Source of the DNA: Allomuricauda sp. NBRC 101325
GTDB taxonomy: Bacteria > Bacteroidota > Bacteroidia > Flavobacteriales > Flavobacteriaceae
Length of the DNA stretch: 64,000 bases
Direction of reading: 5' to 3'
Assembly: GCF_030268205.1 (NCBI RefSeq)
Contig: NZ_BSQF01000001.1
Location: forward strand, 664,649 to 728,648
The translations under genes were made by a program, and so were the position numbers. The notes under the pieces were generated by a model. The model saw only the letters and a program-made list of their open reading frames with translations. It searched no databases and was not told the origin of the DNA. Of the stretch, positions 52,288 through 60,871 are shown one piece after another. Within the stretch, counting starts at the first letter, position 1, and each line of letters opens with the position of its first letter.

Positions 52288-52977
52288 TTACAAAATACTT
52301 TTAAGAAAGTCTTCTTTGTAGGCCCTTCCCATTGGGATTTTAGAGCCATCGGTCAACATTACCATATTCCCCGAAATACGGTCAATCTTTTTGGTGTTGA
52401 TGATATGGGATTTATGCACCTGCAGAAAATGATTGGATCCCAAAACCTCCAACCAATGTCGTAGTGATTCGTTGGAAAGTATTTTCTTGCCCTTTAGGTA
52501 AATTTCAGTATAATCAGAGTCTGATGAAATGGTATAGATATCCTTGATCAGCACTTTGATATGCTCATGACTGGATTTCACATAGATTTCGGTCAATGGA
52601 GTATTCATTGCAACCCCCTGGGTAGCTTCCTGTTTTACCGTAACCTTTCCCACAGCTTGCAAAAAACGTTGGAACGAAAAAGGCTTCAATAAATAATCCA
52701 CAACATTTAAATCATATCCCTCAAGGGCATATTCCGAAAAAGCTGTAGTTAGTATTACTTGGGGTGGATTAGGAATACTTTTTAGAAAATCTAGTCCGTT
52801 GATTTTGGGCAAATGAATATCCAAGAACATTAAATCAACCGATTCAGTATTTAAAAAATCCATGGCATCCACACCATTGGAAAATGCACCTACCAGTTCC
52901 AAAGTTGGCACATCATCAATAAACTTTTTTAAAATTCGCTGGGCTGGCGGCTGGTCTTCAACAATTATGCATCTCAT
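52288..52977 (-). CDS. LytTR family response regulator
   Basis: This 229-aa protein has a receiver domain with phospho-acceptor D53 in LMFLDIHLPKINGLDF, acidic D8, and Lys in YLLKPFSFQRF. A C-terminal LytTR DNA-binding domain has YTISSDSDYTEIYLKGKKILSNESLRHWLEVL and HKSHIINTKKI. It is encoded 10 bp after its partner kinase. Target genes are unknown. The neighbouring xylose genes converge on it and need not be regulated by it. Confidence 0.92.
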   Translation of the reverse strand: MRCIIVEDQPPAQRILKKFIDDVPTLELVGAFSNGVDAMDFLNTESVDLMFLDIHLPKINGLDFLKSIPNPPQVILTTAFSEYALEGYDLNVVDYLLKPFSFQRFLQAVGKVTVKQEATQGVAMNTPLTEIYVKSSHEHIKVLIKDIYTISSDSDYTEIYLKGKKILSNESLRHWLEVLGSNHFLQVHKSHIINTKKIDRISGNMVMLTDGSKIPMGRAYKEDFLKSIL

Positions 52978-52987
52978 GATCCCCCGA

Positions 52988-53977
52988 TTAAAGTTCTAGT
53001 TTAAGATACACATTGTAAATCTTATTATCATCCTTTATGGTCAATTCGTGCTTCTTGGGATAGAGTAGTTCCAATCGCTTCTTTACGTTGGCCAAACCTA
53101 TTCCTTTAGCAACAGTATCCAAACTTTCGGAAGGCTCAAAATTGTTTCTGCAGTTAAATTCCAAAATCCCGTCCACTACTTTTATGGACACATCGATCTC
53201 GATATCCGATGATTGACCCGATTGACTGTGCTTGAAAGCGTTTTCAATAAACACGATCAAAATCAAAGGTGCGATTCGATATTCACCATCAACTTTTTCC
53301 ACATTGAACTCGACATTTCCACGTTCTTCAATCTGTAGTTTGTACAAACGGATAAAGTTGCCCAATTGCTCCAATTCCTTTTTAAGGGGAACAAACTGCT
53401 CCTTGGATTCATACAACATATATCTAAGAACCCCACTCATTTCCAAAATGATTTCCGGAGTTTTGGGCGAATCCTGCAAGGCGTAGGAATACAGATTGTT
53501 CAAGTTGTTGAACAAAAAATGGGGGTTGATCTGATTGCGCAAAAACTGTAGTTCACTTTCCTGTATGGTAGATTGCAATTGATTGATCTGTTCTTGCTTT
53601 TGCAATGCATCCCAACCAAATTTTGAACCTGAAAGTATGAACATTATGGGCAAAGTACTCAAAAGTGCCACATAAAGGCCTGGGAAATCATCACCGCGCT
53701 TGGTTCCCGGAAACATCAAAGGCTCCATTATAATTTCCTCAATGGCGATCACAATGACCACCACAATCGCTGCCCCCAAAAAGAATTGCCAATACTTTTT
53801 TTGATATAAAAATTTGGGCATCAAATAGTAACTGATACTAAGTGTGGCCACACTGTACAGAAGCGGAAATATGGCTTTGGTAAAGTTGATGGTCTCCTCC
53901 ATACGATCAAAGGAGAAGAACAACAGCACCAATACATGCAATACAATTTGAAAAAATAATTCTCTTCTTGAAATCAA
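52988..53977 (-). CDS. LytS/YehU-type sensor histidine kinase
   Basis: This 329-aa membrane kinase has four predicted spans in the first 140 residues. A coiled segment (QKQEQINQLQSTIQESELQ) leads to the His kinase box FLRNQINPHFLFNNLNNLYSY, and the ATPase motifs follow (IENAFKHS and GIGLANVKKRLELLYP). No extracellular sensor domain is evident, so a membrane-derived signal is likely. It forms a two-gene operon with the LytTR regulator. Confidence 0.92.
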   Translation of the reverse strand: MISRRELFFQIVLHVLVLLFFSFDRMEETINFTKAIFPLLYSVATLSISYYLMPKFLYQKKYWQFFLGAAIVVVIVIAIEEIIMEPLMFPGTKRGDDFPGLYVALLSTLPIMFILSGSKFGWDALQKQEQINQLQSTIQESELQFLRNQINPHFLFNNLNNLYSYALQDSPKTPEIILEMSGVLRYMLYESKEQFVPLKKELEQLGNFIRLYKLQIEERGNVEFNVEKVDGEYRIAPLILIVFIENAFKHSQSGQSSDIEIDVSIKVVDGILEFNCRNNFEPSESLDTVAKGIGLANVKKRLELLYPKKHELTIKDDNKIYNVYLKLEL

Positions 53978-54175
53978 GGCGTGTCTATTAATGGGAAGGT
54001 AAAACTATGCATATTACCTTGGTTGTTAAAAACCAGTAATACAAACAACCAAAATAATCCCCTAAACGACAGATGACCGCATATTTTACAACCAATTGGT
54101 TGATTGGAGGTTAAGCCCCGTCGTTCACAGAAAATAATCGTCTGTTTTAACAGAAATGATGAATTTTAAGCAGGT

Positions 54176-54219
54176 TATAAGCCCATTTGTTGGGCATTAT
54201 TACTTATAGTTTAACTTTA
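54176..54219 (+). promoter_or_regulatory. Candidate promoter with overlapping palindrome before yceI-like gene
   Basis: GCCCA and TGGGC (54181-54185 and 54191-54195) form an inverted repeat, extended with one mismatch to ATAA/TTAT. TTG at 54190-54192 and TAACTTTA at 54212-54219 resemble a -33/-7 pair with 19 nt between them. The palindrome overlaps the -33 element, which is the position expected for a repressor site. Confidence 0.4.
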
Positions 54220-54249
54220 CGGACACACAATTACAAAAATCTCACGATC

Positions 54250-54810
54250 ATGAAAAAAACAATTTTTGCCTTAGCTTTCCTAACCACTTTAATGGTTAGT
54301 GCACAATCTACGTGGAAATCGGACGGAGCACACTCCAAGGTTGGATTTTCCATTACCCACCTTATGATTTCCGAAGTTGAAGGAAGTTTTGGGGAATTTG
54401 ATATCACGGCTTCGGCTAGCGACGAATTTGAAAATGCCGATTTTAGCGTAGATATCAAAACAACAAGTATTGATACGGATAACGGCCGTAGGGACGACCA
54501 CTTAAGAAGTGGTGACTTTTTCGATGCTGAAAAATTCCCATCCATTACTTTTAAAACAACTGGATACGAAAAAACCGGAGATAAAACCTTTAAACTAACA
54601 GGTGACCTTACAATGCATGGGGTAACCAAACCAGTTACATTGGAAGGAAAAGTTAACGGGATCATTACCGATCAGCGCAGCCAAAAACTTAAGGCCGGAT
54701 TAAAGTTGACCGGTACCGTTGATCGTTTGGCCTTTGGTGTAGGTGGAGACACGCCTACCTTGGGTGACGAAGTAGAATTGACCATTAATTTAGAGATGGC
54801 ACAACAATAA
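54250..54810 (+). CDS. YceI family periplasmic protein
   Basis: This 186-aa protein starts at the ATG at 54250, giving signal peptide MKKTIFALAFLTTLMVSAQ; an upstream ATG (54187) would add a non-signal stretch. The YceI lipocalin-like fold is clear: WKSDGAHSKVGFSITHLMIS, TTSIDTDNGRRDDHLRSGDFF, LTGDLTMHGVTKPVTL and GTVDRLAFGVG. Family members bind polyisoprenoid or other lipids. It is monocistronic, with its own terminator. Confidence 0.93.
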   Translation: MKKTIFALAFLTTLMVSAQSTWKSDGAHSKVGFSITHLMISEVEGSFGEFDITASASDEFENADFSVDIKTTSIDTDNGRRDDHLRSGDFFDAEKFPSITFKTTGYEKTGDKTFKLTGDLTMHGVTKPVTLEGKVNGIITDQRSQKLKAGLKLTGTVDRLAFGVGGDTPTLGDEVELTINLEMAQQ

Positions 54811-54834
54811 AACCTTAATATTAATTTTTTACTG

Positions 54835-54878
54835 GAAGAAGGGCCAACATTACATAAGCTCTTCTTCTTTTATTTTTT
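54835..54878 (+). terminator. Rho-independent terminator after yceI-like gene
   Basis: GAAGAAGGGC (54835-54844) pairs with GCTCTTCTTC (54858-54867), with one G-U pair and a 13-nt loop. A long T-rich run follows (54868-54878). Confidence 0.8.
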
Positions 54879-54890
54879 AGACTTTTAAAC

Positions 54891-55400
54891 ATGGGAAGAA
54901 AATCGGAAAACACATTTAGGGAGTTCCACCGTTATTTGGGATTCTTTTTGGCTGGAATTATGGCGGTTTATGCCATTAGTGGTATTGTATTGACTTTTAG
55001 AACCACGGACTTCTTAAAAAGCGAATATGAGATAAACGCCACCCTTGAAACCAACTTAAATGAAGAAGCGTTGGGCGCTGCCCTTCAAAAAAGAGGATTT
55101 TCGGTGGAAAAGACCGAGGGAGATCTCATGTATTTTGCAGGAGGAACCTACAACATGAAAACTGGTGAAGCCAACTATGTTGTTAAAAGATTGCCTTTAG
55201 TGTTGGAAAGCATGAACAAATTGCACAAAATGCATACCGGCAACCCCTTATTTTGGTTAGGTATCTTCTTTGGAATTGCCCTATTGTTTTTTGCGGTTTC
55301 GGCCTTTTTTATGTTCCGACCAAGCGCTCCCATCTATAAAAAGGGACTGTACTTTGCGGCAGCTGGATTTTTGCTGACCATTGTTTTGTTACTGGTCTAA
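54891..55400 (+). CDS. PepSY domain membrane protein
   Basis: This 169-aa protein has an N-terminal span (residues 12-35, YLGFFLAGIMAVYAISGIVLTF). A short PepSY-like extracytoplasmic segment follows (about 45-105, with EGDLMYFAGGTYNMKTGEANY), then two C-terminal spans. The EFHRYLGFFLA start resembles PepSY-TM proteins but is shorter than full iron-reductase forms. Function is unknown. It is separated from the preceding gene by a terminator, so it is expressed independently. Confidence 0.8.
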   Translation: MGRKSENTFREFHRYLGFFLAGIMAVYAISGIVLTFRTTDFLKSEYEINATLETNLNEEALGAALQKRGFSVEKTEGDLMYFAGGTYNMKTGEANYVVKRLPLVLESMNKLHKMHTGNPLFWLGIFFGIALLFFAVSAFFMFRPSAPIYKKGLYFAAAGFLLTIVLLLV

Positions 55401-55427
55401 AAAATCAAAACAATTACAGGGAAACAA

Positions 55428-55835
55428 CTATTGATATAAGTTTTCGGCGAGGATTTCTTTAAGCACTTCCTCGTTGATAGGCTTGATAATATAGTTTCCC
55501 ACAACCTCGTACTGTTTTGCCTTTTCCATATCCGATGGATTAATGGAGGAACTCACAACGTATATGGTTACTTTTTCCCTATTGTGGTGGGGTATTTTTA
55601 CAAAATCGTCCAAAAAGCCCCACCCATCTTTTATGGGCATGTTCAAATCAAGGAATATCATCGATGGCAACTGTTCTTCTGCATTCAAAAGGTCCAAGAC
55701 CGCATCTATGGCCTCTTGCCCATCGCGAAACACCAAAATTTCTTTCGAGAACGCGAGACGACTCATCATGCGTTTCATCCCAAACTGATGTATCGGATCA
55801 TCATCAACAATAAAGGTTTTTTGTATTGGATTCAT
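55428..55835 (-). CDS. Single-domain response regulator
   Basis: This 135-aa CheY-like receiver has D11, D12 and D13 in the acidic pocket, a phospho-acceptor Asp in MIFLDLNMPIKDGWGFLDD, a Ser in YVVSSS and Lys in NYIIKPINEE. It has no output domain. It lies 3 bp after the PAS histidine kinase and is almost certainly its direct phospho-acceptor. It may regulate by protein contact or pass phosphate on. Confidence 0.9.
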   Translation of the reverse strand: MNPIQKTFIVDDDPIHQFGMKRMMSRLAFSKEILVFRDGQEAIDAVLDLLNAEEQLPSMIFLDLNMPIKDGWGFLDDFVKIPHHNREKVTIYVVSSSINPSDMEKAKQYEVVGNYIIKPINEEVLKEILAENLYQ

Positions 55836-55838
55836 GAT

Positions 55839-58034
55839 TTATCCTTTTGAAAATTTGACCTTAAATGTGGTTCCCTTGCCCACTTCGCTTGTAACTTTAA
55901 TACTACCTCCCATCGATTCTATTTGATTTTTGGTAATAAAAAGACCTATACCCCTGGCATCTTTGTTTCGGTGGAAAGTTTTGTACATGCCGAATAACTT
56001 TTCCCCATATTTATCCATATCTATTCCCAATCCGTTATCGGATACCTTCATGACCACAAATTCCCCCTCCATGGTTGAGGTTATGGATACCACCGCTGCC
56101 TTTGCGGGGTCTCGATATTTTATGGCATTGGTCACTAAATTAAGAATAATGCTTTCCGCATAGGCGATAACTGCTTTCACTTGATGCTCTTGTGGCACAT
56201 CTACACTTACATGCACTTGATTCTCGTGAATCAAAGCAGCAACATCCTTCAACACCTTTTCAACGGTATTCCCTAGTGGGATTACCTTCAACTTTTTATC
56301 GGTTTCCAATTTTACTTGCACCACTTCGTTCAAATGGGCGATGGTTTCGTTAAGCCCTCCTGAAGCGCGCTCCAACATTCCCAAGGTAGCCACTTGTTCG
56401 TCTTCACTCAATTCATCTTCCACCAAAAACCCCGTGATCATGGTTAAATTGGCCGCATGCGAACGCAGGTTGTGCGACACGATATGGGCAAAGTTGATAA
56501 GACTATTATTCTGGTTGGTGGTCACTTGGAGCAACCCCTTCAATTTATTTTCGGCTTTTATTCTGGATGAAATATCAACGATTTGAGAGATAAAATGGGA
56601 AAGCTCCCCATTGATCTTTCGCACAGAGGTTACCGTAAGAAACACATGAACCAACTGTCCGCTTTTTCCAAAATACCTTTTTTCTATTTGATAGGTGCTT
56701 CGTTTACCATCGATGACCTCATGCAACATGGATAGATCGATCTCCAGATCATCTGGATGGGTAATATCCTGAAAAGTAAGTTTCAGCAACTCCTCTTCAG
56801 TATACCCCAAACTCTTGCACAGACTTTGGTTAACTTGAATAAACTTTCCGTTCATTGCTACCAATGCCATACCCACCGAAGAATTTTCAAATGCTCCTTG
56901 CAATGATTCTTCACTTTGTACCAATTCAAGCTGAGTGTTCTTTAATTCTGTGATATCATCATTAACCCCGACCATTTTAACGGGAATACCTTCTTCATTT
57001 TTTAGTACCGTAGCTTCTGACTTGATCCAACGAACTTCTCCATTGGGCCACTTGATCCGATAAATGGTTTCAAATTCCTTTATCCCATTTAGGGCATCCT
57101 TATAGGCTAGGTTTGCCATCTTTAAATCTTCCTCAAAAAGAAAAGCTTCCCACTCTTCAATAACCCCTGTAAAGTCAGACTCCCCAATACCGTATAATTT
57201 GTACATGTTAGCATCCCAGAATACTTCATTGTTTGGAATATCGAACTCCCAAATGCCTATTCCGGCAGTCTTTGTGGCTAAAGCCAAGCGGTCACTAACT
57301 TCGGAATATTGCAATTCCGCTCTTTTGCGTTTGTCTATATCCTGAAAAGTTCCATTGATACGAATGCATTTGCCATTCAAAATCTCTGGCTCTCCAATGG
57401 CTTTTACCCAAACATCCTTACCATTGGCTGTTACTATTTGCAGTTCGGTATCCCAGGGCTGGCCTTGCTCTATACAATCTTTGACCAATCGGGATATGGT
57501 TTCCCTACTTTTCCCCTCTTTGTAAAAAGAAATTCCCTTTTCTATATCTGGCACATAATCTTGTGGCACCTCATGAATCTCTTTTGTGATTTTGGACCAA
57601 AACACGGTGTTTTTGATCAAATCCACCTCCCATGCTCCAATTCTAGCTACCTCTTGGGACTTTAAATAGAAGGACTCCTTAAACTTTTTCTCGGTTACAT
57701 CTTCCAGTATCAAAATGACACCGTTCACATCACCATCCTCCGTTTTGGATGGGCTAATTTTCCATTCGTACCAAACCGCATTACCATTTTTTGAAAGGAT
57801 TCGTTGAACATCCGATCTTTGATCCAGACCTTCCAAACAATAGTTGACATCCAATTTCAATTCTTCTGGTAGCTCTGGCATGCAGTCAAAAATGGATTTT
57901 CCTTTTATTGCCTTACTTAGATTGAATTGTCGTAACCACTCTTCAGAAAAGTCGATAAAACTGAAATCTTCATCAAGCAATGCCATGGGAACTGGGCAAT
58001 TTTGCAGCAAGGAATGATCTGTTGTAATGGACAT
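55839..58034 (-). CDS. PAS domain sensor histidine kinase
   Basis: This 731-aa soluble kinase has no membrane segment. Four or so PAS/PAC repeats fill the first 500 residues (FYLKSQEVARIGAWEVDL, LATKTAGIGIWEFDIPNNEVF, SLQGAFENSSVGMALVAM). The His box is IVSHNLRSHAANLTMITGF. The ATPase has N-box ILNLVTNAIKYRD, G1 VSDNGLGID and G2 ARGIGLFITKNQIESMGG. Multiple PAS domains suggest redox or small-molecule sensing in the cytoplasm. The partner receiver is 3 bp downstream. Confidence 0.92.
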   Translation of the reverse strand: MSITTDHSLLQNCPVPMALLDEDFSFIDFSEEWLRQFNLSKAIKGKSIFDCMPELPEELKLDVNYCLEGLDQRSDVQRILSKNGNAVWYEWKISPSKTEDGDVNGVILILEDVTEKKFKESFYLKSQEVARIGAWEVDLIKNTVFWSKITKEIHEVPQDYVPDIEKGISFYKEGKSRETISRLVKDCIEQGQPWDTELQIVTANGKDVWVKAIGEPEILNGKCIRINGTFQDIDKRKRAELQYSEVSDRLALATKTAGIGIWEFDIPNNEVFWDANMYKLYGIGESDFTGVIEEWEAFLFEEDLKMANLAYKDALNGIKEFETIYRIKWPNGEVRWIKSEATVLKNEEGIPVKMVGVNDDITELKNTQLELVQSEESLQGAFENSSVGMALVAMNGKFIQVNQSLCKSLGYTEEELLKLTFQDITHPDDLEIDLSMLHEVIDGKRSTYQIEKRYFGKSGQLVHVFLTVTSVRKINGELSHFISQIVDISSRIKAENKLKGLLQVTTNQNNSLINFAHIVSHNLRSHAANLTMITGFLVEDELSEDEQVATLGMLERASGGLNETIAHLNEVVQVKLETDKKLKVIPLGNTVEKVLKDVAALIHENQVHVSVDVPQEHQVKAVIAYAESIILNLVTNAIKYRDPAKAAVVSITSTMEGEFVVMKVSDNGLGIDMDKYGEKLFGMYKTFHRNKDARGIGLFITKNQIESMGGSIKVTSEVGKGTTFKVKFSKG

Positions 58035-58188
58035 TTTTATAGTTGAGGTTAACTAAAGTTAATTAAATTGATGAAATTACCTACCTCAACGAAAGAAAAA
58101 ACATCCTTATTGTTTTGGTATGCTTCAAATCATCTAAAGAGTGTTATTACCGGAAGAATCGCTTTGGACTTAACTTTAAGGCAAAAAA

Positions 58189-58211
58189 AAACGCCGAAGA
58201 AATCGGCGTTT
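58189..58211 (-). terminator. Rho-independent terminator downstream of tRNA-Asn
   Basis: AAACGCCGA (58189-58197) pairs with TCGGCGTTT (58203-58211) around a 5-nt loop. A run of A to its left acts as a U-run on the minus strand. It follows the tRNA 3' end by 12 bp. Confidence 0.85.
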
Positions 58212-58222
58212 TCTAAAGGCAG

Positions 58223-58296
58223 CTCCCCCTCTTGGGCTCGAACCAAGGACCCTCTGATTAACAGTCAGATGCTCTAACCAACTGAGCTAAGGAGGA
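58223..58296 (-). tRNA. tRNA-Asn (anticodon GTT)
   Basis: The gene is 74 nt. The acceptor stem TCCTCCT pairs with AGGGGGA (one wobble). The anticodon stem TCTGA/TCAGA holds the loop CTGTTAA with anticodon GTT. The T-arm is CTTGG-TTCGAGC-CCAAG. CCA is not encoded. Confidence 0.95.
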
Positions 58297-58365
58297 ATTT
58301 TTTACCTTAAGCGGGTGCAAATATAATTGATTCTTTATTACACTACAAAGAAAAAAATCGCTTTT

Positions 58366-59715
58366 CTATTTAAAAAGCCATTTATATAAATCATTACCGT
58401 TGGCAAACAGCAACAAAGCGATCAATAAAAAGAAGCCGATCATTTGCGCGTACTCCAAAAATTTATCGCTTGGTTTGCGTCCCGTAACCATTTCATACAA
58501 TAAAAAGGCCACATGCCCGCCGTCCAATGCCGGGATGGGCAAAATATTCATAAAGGCCAAGATTATGGAGATAAACGCCGTCGTTTGCCAAAAGGCTGCC
58601 CAATTCCAAGTATCAGGAAACATTCCACCGATAGCGGCAAATCCACCTACCTCTTTGTACGCTCCTGTATCTGGGTTAAATATTTTCTTCATGCCCCTGA
58701 TGTAGTCCGTTAGAGTCTTTACGCCCATGTTCCAACCGGCGGGTATCGATTCCCAAAAATTGTATGTTAAGGTCTTTTGCTCAAAATAACCTGCTTCCTT
58801 AATTTCTTCTGGACTCATTCCCAAAGCAACACCCAAAGAGGCCTCGTCTGAAACATTTAAGGTTAAATCAATAAAATCTCCATTACGCTTTACCTTTACA
58901 GGAACATTGCCCCCCTTATTTGCTTCCAAAATCGGTATTACTTGATCTTTGTATTCCACAGGTTTTCCAGCCATTTGGACAACGGCATCTCCTTTTTGAA
59001 GACCGCTATCTGCATTTGGCGATTTTTCGGGAACTTCACTGATTACAAACGGAACTCTATAATATATAAAACGTGCCTTTTCCTTATCTTCGGACAACGT
59101 TTCAATAAAATTTACAGGAATTTCCTTCTCAATGACCTGCCCATCTCTTTCAATAGTGAATCGCTCCCCATATATCATTTCTGGAAGTACTTGCTGTAAA
59201 GCCTCCACCTTTTTACCATCTATCGATAAAATTTTATCTCCGGTCTGCACTCCCAATTCATCGCCCAAACTTTTTTCCGTCACCCAAATTCCATCCTTTA
59301 AGCTATCAGTTGCAATGTACTGTTGACCATATGTAAATACCAATCCAATAAAAATGATCACCGCCAACACAAAATTCACGGTTACACCCCCCAACATAAT
59401 GATCAAACGTTGCCAAGCCGGTTTACTGCGAAACTCCCAAGGTTTGGGTTCTTCCTTCATTTGTTCGGTGTCCATACTCTCATCGATCATCCCCGAAATC
59501 TTCACATAACCACCCAAAGGCAACCAACCAATTCCGTACACGGTTTCCCCTATTTTCTTTTTGAACAGAGCAAACTTTACATCAAAAAACAAAAAGAACT
59601 TCTCCACCCTCGTCTTAAAAATCTTGGCTGGAATAAAGTGTCCCAGCTCGTGCAGCACGATAAGTAGGGATAAACTTAGAAAGAATTGTATGGCTTTTAT
59701 TGCTATTGGAGTCAT
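58366..59715 (-). CDS. rseP: RIP zinc metalloprotease RseP (site-2 protease)
   Basis: This 449-aa membrane protease uses the ATG at 59715; a GTG 24 nt upstream is less likely. The zinc motif H22-E-L-G-H26 lies in the first span, and the third ligand is D398 in LPIPALDGGH. Two PDZ domains lie between (about 115-330, with GVQTGDKILSIDGKKVEALQ). It cuts membrane-bound anti-sigma factors or signal-peptide remnants after site-1 cleavage. It could act on anti-sigma partners of ECF factors such as the one at 63468. Confidence 0.95.
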   Translation of the reverse strand: MTPIAIKAIQFFLSLSLLIVLHELGHFIPAKIFKTRVEKFFLFFDVKFALFKKKIGETVYGIGWLPLGGYVKISGMIDESMDTEQMKEEPKPWEFRSKPAWQRLIIMLGGVTVNFVLAVIIFIGLVFTYGQQYIATDSLKDGIWVTEKSLGDELGVQTGDKILSIDGKKVEALQQVLPEMIYGERFTIERDGQVIEKEIPVNFIETLSEDKEKARFIYYRVPFVISEVPEKSPNADSGLQKGDAVVQMAGKPVEYKDQVIPILEANKGGNVPVKVKRNGDFIDLTLNVSDEASLGVALGMSPEEIKEAGYFEQKTLTYNFWESIPAGWNMGVKTLTDYIRGMKKIFNPDTGAYKEVGGFAAIGGMFPDTWNWAAFWQTTAFISIILAFMNILPIPALDGGHVAFLLYEMVTGRKPSDKFLEYAQMIGFFLLIALLLFANGNDLYKWLFK

Positions 59716-59866
59716 CCGTCGTCTTTTGTTAAAACGCACAAAAGTAAACTTTTAGGTAGTGATAAAAAAACCTTGAATTTGTATGCCTCCGCATTTAAGA
59801 AAGATTTAGCAACAAAATAGGTCTTAGTGCTTGATGATTAACTGCATGGGGCGTAATTTTGTAGCC

Positions 59867-60541
59867 ATGCGCACATTTTTTGCCAAATTCAAATTATTCG
59901 GAATAGTGATGCTCATCCTTTCTGGGGTGATCATGTACTTATTTTACGATGCGTTGCAGCCCAAAAAAATGCTGCCGGTATACCAACCCAACATGGTAGA
60001 CCCAACTTTGGTGGACAGTACGCTGCACTACACCAAAAAATACCATAAGATTTCAGATTTTGCGCTCCTTAACCAGAATGGCGATACGGTTACCCAAGCC
60101 GATTACAAGGACAAAATATATGTTGCGGATTTTTTCTTTACCACCTGCCCTACCATTTGCCCAATAATGACAAAGAACATGGCCGAAATCCAAAATGCCG
60201 TTTTGGATGATCCAGATATCATGTTGCTTTCCCATTCCGTTACCCCTGTAATTGATACCGTGGAACAGTTGAAGAGATATGCCATCGAAAAAGGCGTAGT
60301 CGACAGTAAATGGAATTTGGTTACGGGCGACAAAAAACAGATTTACGAATTGGCCAGAAAATCCTATTTAGCCGTAAAGAATGATGGCGATGGCGGCCCT
60401 TACGACATGATCCACACTGAAAATTTTATTTTGGTGGACAAGGAAAAAAGGATTCGCGGTTTTTATGATGGTACCAATCGGGAAGAAATTGCCAAACTTT
60501 TGGACGACATTAAAATACTTGAAGCAAGCTACAACGAATAA
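59867..60541 (+). CDS. SCO1/SenC family protein
   Basis: This protein of about 224 aa takes the ATG at 59867, followed by a membrane anchor (about 9-27, KLFGIVMLILSGVIMYLFY). Earlier starts at 59846 and 59831 (TTG) are possible. The thioredoxin-like domain has T-T-C94-P-T-I-C98-P and H183 in DMIHTENFILVD, the copper ligands of SCO. It delivers copper to, or reduces thiols of, the CuA site of cytochrome c oxidase. Confidence 0.9.
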   Translation: MRTFFAKFKLFGIVMLILSGVIMYLFYDALQPKKMLPVYQPNMVDPTLVDSTLHYTKKYHKISDFALLNQNGDTVTQADYKDKIYVADFFFTTCPTICPIMTKNMAEIQNAVLDDPDIMLLSHSVTPVIDTVEQLKRYAIEKGVVDSKWNLVTGDKKQIYELARKSYLAVKNDGDGGPYDMIHTENFILVDKEKRIRGFYDGTNREEIAKLLDDIKILEASYNE

Positions 60542-60590
60542 TTACTCCAGCTTTATATGCAAAATCATCGTCTAGTTTCCCATTTTTACT

Positions 60591-60598
60591 TACTTTTG
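60591..60598 (+). promoter_or_regulatory. Candidate -7 box for feoAB
   Basis: TACTTTTG matches the TAnnTTTG consensus and lies 30 bp before the GTG start of feoA. No good TTG -33 element is seen upstream. Confidence 0.45.
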
Positions 60599-60628
60599 CC
60601 TTACTTAAATTTATTCTAAATAAAAAGA

Positions 60629-60871
60629 GTGGCTACCGTTGCAGATTTACGTCATGGACAAAAAGGAATCATAAAGGATTTCACTGAAAATACCCTTCCC
60701 ATAAAATTATTGGAACTCGGCTGCCTTCCGGGCAATAGTGTAGAGTTGGTGCAGATTGCTCCATTGAACGACCCCATCTATATCAATCTAAGCGGAAGCC
60801 ATTTGGCGATAAGAAGATCTTTGGCAGAACTCATAGAGCTTGATATTGTAGAAGAAACCAAGTCCAAATGA
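60629..60871 (+). CDS. feoA: FeoA family protein
   Basis: This 80-aa SH3-like protein starts at GTG 60629. The family pattern is clear: VADLRHGQKGIIKDF, LLELGCLPGNSVELVQIAPLNDPIYINLSGSHLAIRRSLAELI. FeoA supports the ferrous iron permease FeoB. Its stop overlaps the feoB ATG by 4 nt (60868-60871), so translation is coupled. Confidence 0.93.
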   Translation: MATVADLRHGQKGIIKDFTENTLPIKLLELGCLPGNSVELVQIAPLNDPIYINLSGSHLAIRRSLAELIELDIVEETKSK

